From NCBI RefSeq assembly GCF_036850765.1, contig NC_089496.1, positions 45,498,113 through 45,562,112 of the forward strand: a stretch of DNA of 64,000 bases, read 5' to 3'. Made by a program: the position numbers and the translations under genes. Source of the stretch: Saccopteryx bilineata (Eukaryota; Chordata; Mammalia; Chiroptera; Emballonuridae). Below are positions 11,780 through 21,650 of the stretch, one piece after another; position 1 is the stretch's first letter, and each line of letters opens with the position of its first letter. The notes below the pieces were generated by a model that was given only the letters and a program-made list of their open reading frames with translations, made no database searches and was not told the origin of the DNA.

Positions 11780-11978
11780 TCATCTGAAACCTTCTGTGGG
11801 CTGAACTACCACTGCCCCCTCTCCATCTCTCATCCTGCTTCACGCTCTTCTCCAGCACTGACCACTAACTAACTAACGTGACCCGCCTGTCATTTCTTCT
11901 GGGACCCCGGTAGACTGTGGGTCCACGAGAGCAGGGGCTTGGTCTCCCGCTGTGGCCCAGCACCCCGAACGGCACAGA
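11780..11978 (+). mobile_element. Probable L2 3' fragment
   Basis: Phrases like GTAGACTGTGGGTCCACGAGAGCAGGG and GCCCAGCACCCCGAAC follow the order of the L2 3' end (stated from memory). Confidence 0.4.
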
Positions 11979-12539
11979 AACAGGAAAGGTAAGGCTGACT
12001 GCGTACCCAGAGGCTGCCGGATCAAATGTTCTCCAAGGTCCCTTCTGCTGTAAGTTTCTCAGATTTTAAGATGTCCTTCAAAGCACGGTTAGCCACCGGG
12101 CATCACTGCTGATCCCTCCCAGGGGGCCATTCCTGGCATACCAAAAGCATCTCATGAGAAGGTGGCCCCTGTCTCCAACCCCCGGGACCAGGACCAGCTG
12201 TGTTTTAGGAAATCTTCCGTATATTTATCGAAGCAGCTCCCCAGTCAGACACTTCAGTGCAACAGCCTCGTGTTGCATCAGGTGGTAATAAAAGATTCCA
12301 AGATTCCTGAAATGATCAGCAAGACATGGACCTTTATGACTTGCACTCACTCAGCTTCTAATGGTCAAGAATGGAGGTAGGGAATTATTTGACAGTCTTT
12401 CTTGGAGAAGAAAGTTCTTGAGCTGTCTGTACACAGCAATAAGCACGGAATCACAGCCTGGAGAGCTGGGAGAAGCCTTAGACGCCATCCATTCCTGCAG
12501 CGGAATGCAGTCTGAATCTCCAAGTCCCAGCTTGACTTC
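11979..12539. other. Unique intronic sequence
   Basis: No gene or clear repeat recognised; short open frames only. Confidence 0.4.
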
Positions 12540-12720
12540 CAGCTACTTTTTAGTGAGTGACAACGAGCAAGCTATTGAACCACTCTGGCTCAGCTTCCTC
12601 GTTTGTAAAGCGGGCACAATAACAGGTGTACCCCATGGGTGAATTAACTTGTGTAAAACACTAAGAGCAATACCAATGCTTAGCACAATGTAGGCATTCA
12701 ACAAATATTAATCATCATTG
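12540..12720 (+). mobile_element. MIR fragment
   Basis: It shows the MIR order: loss-of-stop CTTCCTCGTTTGTAAAG, then a GAATTAA patch, then AGGCATTCAACAAATATTA at the 3' end. Confidence 0.6.
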
Positions 12721-13334
12721 GTACAATTACCCTCTTGGTTTTTACTTCTTTAAAAGCTTGAAAAATCCTTTACTCTAAGAAAAGTTTACCCAAAAGTCCT
12801 ATATGTAGAGGATGAAAACTACTAGACAGTTCTATAGAAATCCTAGAGCCCCCCAAAGCACTCCTGGGAAACCAGTGATAAAGCCCAATACACATATTTT
12901 ATTCCTCAAGAAGTAAGATTCAAGGTTGAAGTGGCCAGTCAAGGTCACACTAGAACTCCAGTCTTAATTACTGACTATGTACCCTATGTCACCAGGAGCC
13001 TCCTCGTTATCAAGAAGTATACGATGTGAGTGTTGATGGGACTTCACCGCTATCACAGGAATGAGGGGGTCATGGGTGACAAGCAGAAACTGGAATGCAT
13101 AGAGCAATGCACTTGACCTTGCAGAGAATCCTGCAAGTCACCACGACCCTCAATGCAAAGCAGAGATCCCCTCCACGGCATCCCTGACCGAGGTTTAGAT
13201 AGCCTCTGCTTAAATTATTTTCAGAGAGCCCACTGCTTTTCCTGATAGCCTTTGTTGCTGACTAGCTGTAGAAGCTGGAATGAGAAGTATGTAAGTATCC
13301 TATATTTTTTCAGGAATTTCACCTTCCCCAGGGC
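12721..13334. other. Unique intronic sequence
   Basis: No gene or clear repeat recognised. Confidence 0.4.
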
Positions 13335-13550
13335 AGTATGGAGAAGGCTTTGGAGTCAAGCATGCCTGGCTGTATTATCTTGATGAGGTTACTTACCCTC
13401 CATAAGACTCAGAGTCTTGACCTATAAAATGCAGATAATAATAGAGCCCTTCTTGCAACCTTTCTGAGGGTCAAATGAGATAATGCATTTAGTTGTGTTT
13501 AACAGTCCCCAGCACATAGCTGGAGCTCAATAAATTGTAAATCATATTAA
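13335..13550 (+). mobile_element. MIR fragment
   Basis: GAGGTTACTTACCCTCC, GTCAAATGAGATAATGCA and AGCTGGAGCTCAATAAATTG occur in MIR order. Confidence 0.7.
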
Positions 13551-13594
13551 TTATTACTATAACCACCCACTCTTTCCTCATTAAAGCACTAGAC

Positions 13595-13946
13595 CAGGGG
13601 TAGTCAACCTTTTTATACCTACCACCCACTTTTGAATCTCTGTTAGTAGTAACATTTTCTAACCACCCACCGGTTCCACAGTCATGGTGATTTGTAAAGT
13701 AGGGAAGTAACTTTATAAAACTTATAAAGCAGAGTTATAGCAAGTTAAAGCATATAATAATAATTACTTACCAAGTACTTTATGTAAACTTGGACTTTTG
13801 CTAAGTTTGGCAGAATAAATCTTTATAAAACAACTGACTATAGTTAAATCTATCTTTTAATTTATACTTTGGTTGCTCCGCTACCGCCCATCATGAAAGC
13901 TGGAATGTCCCCTAGTGGGCGGTAGGGACCAGGTTGACTACCACTG
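13595..13946 (+). mobile_element. Non-autonomous hAT transposon, copy 2
   Basis: It starts CAGGGGTAGTCAACCT and ends AGGTTGACTACCACTG, giving clean terminal inverted repeats. The 8-bp flanks CACTAGAC (13587-13594) and CCCTAGAC (13947-13954) differ at one base. Length is 352 bp against 350 for the copy at 1157-1506, and the interiors align almost throughout. No transposase is present, so it was mobilised in trans. Confidence 0.88.
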
Positions 13947-13954
13947 CCCTAGAC

Positions 13955-15054
13955 CATACATTAGCTATTGAACAGAAGGGCAAAATTCTCAAAAACAGAC
14001 TTGTTGGTCCAGGGCAGGGACTTTCTAGCTGTCTCCCCGAATCAGGCCTTTCCTCCCTTTATAGTAACAGAAGTACAGTCAGGCCCTGCTGGTGGCTACA
14101 TGTGGCCATGCCATTAACTTGTCGCCAATGAAATGGGAGTGGAACTAACTGGTTACCCCTGAAGGGCCTGGGCCATAACACATTGTGTATATACTCTTTT
14201 TCCTTTTCCCCAATATGAATACCAAGGTTCATCTTCAGAGCAGGACCCCAGAAAACCCCATTTGTATCATACAGAAGAGGGGTAGACTGGGGGACAGCAG
14301 AGAAATCAGATAGAAGGAATCTGAAGCCCTGAGTGACTGCATGGAGCCAAGGAGCCTGCCCTGCCTACCCACCCTGGATCCTTAGGAGAAAGAAATAAAC
14401 TTATTGAATCTTTAATCTATGTAATGTTGGGCCTATCTGTTATACCAGCCGTCTTTGAACCTAGAGTGATCAGTTCTTGGGACCAATAACTTAGCAGAAA
14501 ATTTGCAACATCTTTCAACCAGCAGATGGTAAGATCACAGCCATAATCTGAGAGGCAACTCAAAGAAAGAATATTAGCACAAAATATTCTTTAAATGCCC
14601 TTTACAGTAAATCTTATAGACACATGTGAAAATTAGCCTTTGTACTTTTTTTCAACTCATCTAATGTAATATAAAGTTCATCTGTCCTTGAATGTGTAGA
14701 AAATGTCTGATTAAAGGCAAAAGCATTGAACTATCTTAAATCCTTTAAATTTCTTCAAGCTTTCAAAAGTCTTTATTTCAGGCAAAATGTGAACAAAAAG
14801 AACAACTGAATCTATTTTTAGGAGCAATCTGATCTGGTCTTTGAGCTAAAGGCTTTATGGGAGAGGACACATGTCTGGATACAATTCAGTGGATATTGGT
14901 TAAGTCCTTGTATCACAAACATAGTAGCGATATTGCAGAAGGGGACGCAGGGATGGAATACAGAGTCCTAAATCATGCCTTTTGGAGCCTCGCAATCTAG
15001 TGAGGAAAAACAAATACTGTAACAAAAATAATGGGATGCAGTACCTATTATAAT
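13955..15054. other. Intronic sequence, no gene
   Basis: No gene recognised. The last part (about 14900-15050) has an L2-like look (ATACAGAGTCCTAAATC, CTCGCAATCTAGTGAGG) but is too decayed for a firm call. Confidence 0.4.
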
Positions 15055-15245
15055 ACATAATAATAAAAGCATTTGTCAAATGTTTAACATGTGCCAGACA
15101 CTATGTTACGATTTGCCTCTTACGTAAGCTTCATTACAGTTATAGTATAGTTGATATCATGTTCCTCATTTTGCAAAGGAGAAGGCTATACATTAGTAGG
15201 GGCCCAAAGTCACAGAAGAGCCCGACCAGAACTGAGGATGCCACC
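15055..15245 (-). mobile_element. MIR fragment, antisense
   Basis: ACATGTGCCAGACACTATG, CATTTTGCAAAGGAGAAGG and CAAAGTCACAGAAGAGC occur in antisense MIR order. Confidence 0.6.
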
Positions 15246-17109
15246 ACTTCCTCAGCCACCAGAAATGTGATGTGAACGGGAAGAATGGGGAAAGGAGGTC
15301 CCCGATGGGCAGGGCAGGTCTTTTCCTTCCTCTGTGAACTGGGCTCAGAAACGGGGGAAGGAGAAGGGGGTACCAGATCCAGCTGGCTGTGCATCCCCAA
15401 AGCTTTTCCGACCCTCTCTGTGCTGGGAAGAGCATCACAGGAAAGGCCCCCAACCTTCTCGGCCTGGCCAAACAGCTCAGGGACTGGGCAAACCAGCACA
15501 GAGCACTGAGCAACCCCGATCGAAGCCTGCAGATTCTCCAGTAACCTCGGAATGGAAACCAGGTCAGCCCTAAGCAGAGAAGCAGCCTCCCTGCTCTCTG
15601 TGGCTAAGCAGAAATCATTCACCTGCTGTAAGTCTCCATTTCCCTGTGTGAGACACTCATTCATTCCTCACTGGGGAGTCCCCGTGTGTGCCTCGCCAGT
15701 TCTCCAGGAGCTTGTAGGGACAGCAACCTCATGTTTATACAGTTCTGTGATCACCTCGGGGAAAGATTTAAATCTCTGTGCTGAATTTCCAATCCTTCTG
15801 GGCTTTTTCTATTTCTGACAAAAAGCTCTCTGTGTTAATGGGTATCTGTTCAGTGACATATCTCTCCCCCTTCGCCTCAGGAAGGGGCTGCCCTGTCAAC
15901 TCTGTGACTTGACTTAGCCAAAGGGATGATACGGACACGGCATGAACAGAGACCTTCAACGAGCTTCCTTCCGCCTGTGCTTTGGGGGTCCACTGTGAGC
16001 CAGGCAAGGCCCCTCGTGGCTGCTGCCCCTCCGGCCGGGTCCTCAGAGCGAACGCAGGCCAGCTGATGTGTGCCTGACTTACAGCCTGAATTGGAGCCCC
16101 CCAGCGGGGTCCAGCCTCCGGCAGCCTAACCCAGCGGCTGAGCCAGAGCGCAGGAGCCTCAGCGCTTACTGTAGAAAGCCCCGGTTGCGAAACAGTTGGT
16201 TAGGCTGCATTAGTGTGGCAGTAGCTGACTAATGCATCGGCATTTTATATATATTCATTGGAAAGGCTAAATTACAGGTACAAATAGCCGTATTTCTGAG
16301 CGTCTCACACGCTCTGATTTCTTTCCCTTGAATTTCACGAACTGCAGAGCCCCCTGTTACCCCAAACACACCATCTGTCAGTCAATCCCTCAACACAGGT
16401 CGTGGCAGGTTAGAATGCAGGGCCGGCTGCTGTGTTCTCAGTAAAAACCAAAGTCATCTTTCCCTTGGAGTGTTTACACTGACCTCTCTCCAGATGATGC
16501 AAATGTAGACGATAAACCAGCATCTCTTTTTTTCATGAATGCGCCTCCTAAAACACAACCTTTCAAAATAAAAACCGGTCCTGACGGGGAAATAATACAG
16601 AGCGCCTGGGCTACCTAATCCCCCAGTAATTTCTCTGTCCTCTGTCAATTTTTTCAGTCGCTGGTTTCAAGACCCCGCGCTCTCTCCTCCTGCCGACTCC
16701 CACTGGCTAAAATCTCTGCAAGATTTCATGAAGCCCCTGAAGAAAAACTTTGAAAGAAATCCATAGGCCCCCCCAGAGCTGGCAAACTGTGCCCAACTTT
16801 TCTTTAACGCCTCACGATTATTAATAACCCCGACTTCCACCCCTACTCCAACATAAAAGAGCAAACCCTAAAAGAATTGTTAGGCACATGCATCATTAGT
16901 CAAAAATTTGTATTTCAAGAAAACAGTCCAAAATAGAAGCAAGAGATTTTTGAATGGAACAGCTGGGCTTGAAGAGATCTAGAGGTCGGCCGGAGCTTCC
17001 CAGGTCGCCACAGGGCTTCGAAGGTAGCACAGGGGTCCCTGAGCAATGTGAATGTTACAAAAAGCACAGTGGACACCACAGTCCAATATAAACTGCACAA
17101 CATTCCACA
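15246..17109. other. Repeat-poor intronic block, candidate regulatory DNA
   Basis: No gene. Between about 16050 and 16980 I recognise no interspersed repeat over more than 900 bp, which is unusual for this window, and AT-rich homeodomain-type cores occur (ATTATTAATAA near 16817). Conservation cannot be tested here. The open frames at 15140-15664 are not protein-like. Confidence 0.35.
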
Positions 17110-17632
17110 TCACCCCTGGGGCTGGAATGACCGCCACTCCTGGGTGACACTGGCTGACACACACAGGTCCGTACGTGCTGGCCCGCCCCCAGCCCATCAT
17201 CCCTGGGGCTGGAATGACCGCCACTCCTGGGTGACACTGGCTGACACATACAGGTCCGTAAGCGCTGGCCCGCTCCCAGCCCATCATCCCTGGGGCTGGA
17301 ATGACCGCCACTCCTGGGTGACACTGGCTGACACACACAGGTCTGTAAGCGCTGGCCCGCTCCCAGCCCATCACCCCTGGGGCTGGAATGACCGCCACTC
17401 CTGGGTGACACTGGCTGACACACACAGGTCTGTATGCGCTGGCCCGCTCCCAGCCCATCACCCCTGGGGCTGGAATGACCGCCACTCCTGGGTGACACTG
17501 GCTGACACACACAGGTCTGTACGCGCTGGCCCGCCCCCAGCCCATCATCCCTGGGGCTGGAATGACCGCCACTCCTGGGTGACACTGGCTGACACACACA
17601 GGTCTGTACGCGCTGGCCCGCCCCCAGCCCCC
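17110..17632. repeat. 87-bp minisatellite, six units
   Basis: GGGGCTGGAATGACCGCC recurs at 17118, 17205, 17292, 17379, 17466 and 17553, exactly 87 bp apart. Units are near-identical, varying at a few sites (for example CATCACCCC/CATCATCCC and CGCCCCC/CGCTCCC). Since 87 is 29 codons, frames stay open on both strands and create false ORFs of about 200-300 aa. Confidence 0.97.
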
Positions 17633-17699
17633 CCCACTCTCCTCCTCCTCCCTCCATCCCGTTGCCCCGGGGCCTCCTTGCTGCTCCCCACCAGCCTAG

Positions 17700-17975
17700 A
17701 ACAAATGCCCAAATGGCTCCTTCATTCCCCTACTTCATTCAGGTCCCTTCCGGGCCGCCTTCCCCTCCAAGAGGCCATCCCAGACTCCCTTATCTCAGAT
17801 GGGCCTCTCAACCCCTGTCTCCCGGTTCACTCTGCGGTCTCCACCGTCTTACTAGTACTTGGAAATGGTCTTGCGCAGTTGTGTTTTGTCTGCTTCTCCC
17901 ACGAGCACGGACTCTGTATAATTCACTTCTGCGTCCCCGGTCTTAGTGCCCGCGAAGTTGGCACTCAGTAAGGAT
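17700..17975 (+). mobile_element. L2 3' fragment
   Basis: TTCATTCAGGTCCCTTCC, CCATCCCAGACTCCC, GAGCACGGACTCTGT and TTGGCACTCAGTAAGGATTG follow L2 3'-end order. Confidence 0.6.
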
Positions 17976-17976
17976 T

Positions 17977-17980
<4 letters not shown>

Positions 17981-18024
<44 letters not shown>
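17981..18024. repeat. (AT)22 microsatellite
   Basis: Twenty-two uninterrupted AT units, able to form a cruciform. Confidence 0.97.
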
Positions 18025-18027
<3 letters not shown>

Positions 18028-18197
18028 GTGTTAGATGTTGCCGCATGAGAGAAAAAAAAGACAAAAACAAAACACTTCATTACCTATTAAATCAGATTGT
18101 TTGCGAGACAAAAACCTTTCAAGACACAGAACCCGTAGGGAAGGAGAAGGGGAAAGAAAACGGAAAGTCTCGTCAGTAACAAGAGTAGGAAACCATT

Positions 18198-18199
<2 letters not shown>

Positions 18200-18247
<48 letters not shown>

Positions 18248-18548
18248 TCATTTTAGAAAGGAGAGAGAGAGAGAGAAGGGAGGAGAAGCAGGAAGCATCA
18301 ACTCCCATATGTGCCTTGACCAGGCAAGCCCAGGGTTTCGAACCGGCGACCTCAGCATTTCCAGGTCGACGCTTTATCCACTGCGCCACCACAGGTCAGG
18401 CTTTTTTTTAAATTTTTTTTTAAATTTTTTTATTTATTCATTTTAACGAGGAGAGTGAGAGAGGGAGAGACAGAGAGAGAGAGAGAGAAGGGGGGAGGAG
18501 CTGGAAGCATCAACTCCCATATGTGCCTTGACCAGGCAAGCCCAGGGG
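18200..18548 (-). mobile_element. Rhin-type SINE dimer within one target duplication
   Basis: On the minus strand a head-less Rhin-type unit (18548-18402) with an A-rich tail is followed by a full unit (18401-18200) that has an intact head (GTGGCGCAGTGGATAAAGCG; B-box GGTTCGAAACC) and a long A-tail of about 45 bases. AAACCATTTCTTT lies on both outer sides (18189-18202 and 18550-18563), so only one target duplication frames the pair. Confidence 0.85.
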
Positions 18549-18563
18549 AAAACCATTTCTTTA

Positions 18564-19469
18564 TTCAAGGGCCTGTGAGTCTCATCAGCCTGGGCCAGCT
18601 TGTGCCCCGGGGGGCCCTGGCACACTCTCCGGAAGGGGAGAACCAGTGGTACTACATTCTCTAGGGCTGAGAAGGGTCCCCATCACTGCCACATACCATT
18701 TAGGAAGAAAGCGCGTTACATATTCTTGCAGTCAGTAAACAACTCAACCGCGGCCACTCCCAACATCCCCACCAAGGCCTCTCCCCGGCCTTCCCTGCGG
18801 AGTGTCCCGCTCTGACTGTGTAACACCCCCAGGACTACTCTCCCAGAGACGCACGGGCACTGAATGGGGGAGAGAAGGGCGTTTTGTTAGAATCTAGACC
18901 GTCACGTTCTTGGGTTTTTCATCAAAGCCCTACACAGATATGTTTGAACGACTCTTAATAAACCTTTACAAACTATTCGTACAAAAACAATCTCACGTTT
19001 CTCCACTGCTTAGTTGGTACATGAAAGAGAGAGAGAAAAAAATCATGTTTTCTGTCTATAGTTGAAGAAACCTCTTTAGACGCTTCTAAGACCTCTTCTC
19101 CCAAATCGAAAATTCTACTGATCAAATATGGAAGTCATTTTTGTAATCACATGATCTAACATGGCAAAAACTTCAATCTGGATAAACAATACTAAATTAA
19201 GGCTGGTGTATTTTGAAACAGCAAGAATGTGTGTGTGTGTGGAATGTTTTAACAGCTCATGGATTCCGACGACCACTCAGTCTGACTTATACAAACACAG
19301 ACCCAAAACTCTACCGGGGAAACTGAATTTCACCAAACCTCTCCAAGGAAAAATGCTTAACAGAAACCAGCAATGTATGTACAAGGCTATTTTGATTCCT
19401 CACTGAGGAACGTGGCCGTGGGAGCATCTCCGGAGCGCGGAGACAGGACAACCTCACCAGTAAGTAACA
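18564..19469. other. Unique intronic sequence
   Basis: No gene or clear repeat recognised; a short TG patch lies at 19229-19240. Confidence 0.4.
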
Positions 19470-19640
19470 TGGATGGGGCGCTTCCCAGTTGCCAGGTCCT
19501 TCACATGCATGTATGTATTTAACCCTCATGACGACACTCTGAGATAAATACTAACTACCCTCATCTGACAGAGGCCGAGGCCTGGAGAAGTGAAATGACT
19601 TGGCCAAGGTCGCACAGCCAGCGGGATTCGAGGCAGCACC
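19470..19640 (-). mobile_element. MIR fragment, antisense
   Basis: TTAACCCTCATGACGACAC, CATCTGACAGAGGCCGAGG and TTGGCCAAGGTCGCACAGC are typical antisense MIR phrases. Confidence 0.65.
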
Positions 19641-20059
19641 CCGAACGACTCCGTGGCTCAGCCTCCAGCACAGTGTCCCCCACAAGGCAAGGAAGGGGAC
19701 GGTCCGGAGCTTTCTTTCCTTCAGAATTCACCTGAGTTCCCACAGCTAACACGCCAAGTGCACATGGTGTCTCGCTCACCACAGATATGTACTATTTATT
19801 GCGCCCATTTCAGAGATGAAGAAAATGAGGCAAAGCCCGGGTTCCGACGTGGCCCCAGGATTCACAAGCTGCACCACCGCTAGGGAGTGAGCTAACTGGA
19901 CTCTAAGTGATCATCTCTAAGTTTCCTTCCGGTTATTCAGTGATATGATGCTCAAATATCTGCAAAAGAATTTCTGAGAAATGAAACTGATGATCTTAAA
20001 CCTCCTCCCAGGATTAAGGTGCGTGGCTTAGATTCTGGTATAAACAAAACTTTTTCGAT

Positions 20060-20335
20060 CACAAGAGACAGAGCACCAGCCTGGGATCCCGAGGACCCAG
20101 GTTCTAAACCCCGGGGTTGCCAGCTTGAGCGCGGGATCACAGACATGACCCCATGGTCACTGGCTTGAGCCCAAAAGTCGCTGGCTTGAGCAAGGGGCCA
20201 CTCGCTCTGCTGGAGCTCCCGGGTCAAGGCACATATGAGGAAGCAGTCAATGAACTAAGGAGCCTCAACGAAGAACTGATGCTTCTCATCTCTCTACCTT
20301 CCTGTCTGTCTCTCTCTCTCTCAAAAAGAAAAAAA
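20060..20335 (+). mobile_element. Rhin-type SINE, long form, head truncated
   Basis: It has the GGTTGCCAGCTTGAGCGCG and GGTCACTGGCTTGAGCCC phrases, then CAAGGCACATATGAGG and a CT-rich A-ending tail. The first part of the tRNA-like head is missing. Confidence 0.8.
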
Positions 20336-20851
20336 CCTATAAATGACTATTCTTTCCCTTATACCTCCCTAGTTTGTATGGCTTCCTTGTTGAAACAAGG
20401 GTCTCCAAGTTCACATTGCAGCATTCATATGAACTCCATTAAAACACATGGCCTACCATTAATTTCACTTAGTAAATACAGTGATTAGGTGGAGTGGATT
20501 TCTTGTACAGCCTTTTAAAACCATTTGTAATAGCTGCAAACATTTAAAGATAGATTTCACATAAAAATCTTGACTCCTAGCTTCTTTCTCTCCAGGGAGA
20601 ACTCTGATAAAAGGATCTGCATGGCCAGGGCCTCCACTCCAGCACAGCCCCACCAGGCTGGAGGCAGGCAGCAGCTGTCTCTAAGGGAAGCCAGGGCTCT
20701 CCTGTCTGCCAAGTCCCCACCGCTCCCAATCGTATTGAGCTCAATCACTTCACCCATACACTGTGTCATGAGGGCCTCTCAGTGTGAGATCAACGGGCTC
20801 CCCTGTTGAGCATTTCTGCTCTGCTATGTACTTGAGCTATTATCACATCTT
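20336..20851. other. Unique intronic sequence
   Basis: No gene or clear repeat recognised. The last 15 bases (20837-20851) are the target duplication of the next SINE. Confidence 0.4.
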
Positions 20852-21226
20852 CTTCTTTTTTTAATCATTAAGTGAGAGGCGGCAGGCAGAGAGACAGACT
20901 CCTGCATGCACCCTGACCAGGATCCACCTGGCAAGCCCACTCACTAGGGGGCGATTTCTGCCCACCTGAAGGCCATTGCTCTATTGCTCAGCAACTGAGC
21001 TATTTTAGTGCCTGAGGCAAGGCCATGGTGCCATCCTCAGCGCCCAAGTCCAACTTGCTTGAATGAGCCATGGCTGTTGGAGAGGAAGAGGGGAGAGAGA
21101 AAGAGAGAGAAGGGGGAGGGTTGGAGAAGCAGAAGGTAGCTTCTTCTGTGTGCCCTAACTGGGAATCAAACCTGGGACTTCTATACACTGGGTCAACGCT
21201 CTATCACTGAGCCAACTGGGCAGGGC
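20852..21226 (-). mobile_element. VES-like SINE, older copy with perfect target duplication
   Basis: The body is clearly diverged, yet CTATTATCACATCTT is preserved on both sides (20837-20851 and 21227-21241). A single CTCF-core-like unit TCACTAGGGGGCGA lies at 20941-20954 on the plus strand. Confidence 0.88.
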
Positions 21227-21467
21227 CTATTATCACATCTTTATATTCACTCTATAATTAAACACCTCTAAACCTCTAAAACTTAAATTTATATTTATCA
21301 TAAGGAAATGCAAAAACGGTCACCATACCTCTTTAAAAGTTGGATTTCTTTTTGAAAACTCCATAATCCTTACAATGCTAATTATTTCATTAATGTAAAT
21401 TAGTGAGTTCCCAACATGTACAATACAATAGAACCAACTGTGTAATGTTAAAACAAACAAAGAAATG

Positions 21468-21650
21468 GCTTGACTTGTGGTGGCGCAGTGGATCAAACAT
21501 CGACCTGGAACCCTGAGGTTGCTGGTTCAAAACCCTGGGCTTGCCCAGTCAAGGCACATATGGGAGTTGATGCTTCCTGCTCCTCCCCCTTTCTCTCTCT
21601 CTCTCTCTCTCTCCTCTCTCTAAAGTGAATAAATCAAAAATCTTTAAAAA
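21468..21650 (+). mobile_element. Rhin-type SINE, short form
   Basis: The head reads CTTGACTTGTGGTGGCGC with A-box-like GTGGCGCAGTGG, then CAAGGCACATATGGGAG and a CT-rich tail. AAACAAACAAA is present on both sides. Confidence 0.88.

Noticed and set aside
15140..15664. 174-aa minus-strand ORF
   Set aside because: Its C-terminal part is translated antisense MIR sequence and the rest has no family similarity that I recognise.
17110..17632. Regularly spaced repeats resembling a CRISPR array
   Set aside because: The whole 87-bp unit is conserved, with no unique spacers, and the genome is mammalian.
17048..17971. 307-aa plus-strand ORF and two ~200-aa minus-strand ORFs
   Set aside because: They are produced by the 87-bp minisatellite, whose period is a multiple of three; open frames on both strands carry translated repeat units and no domain.
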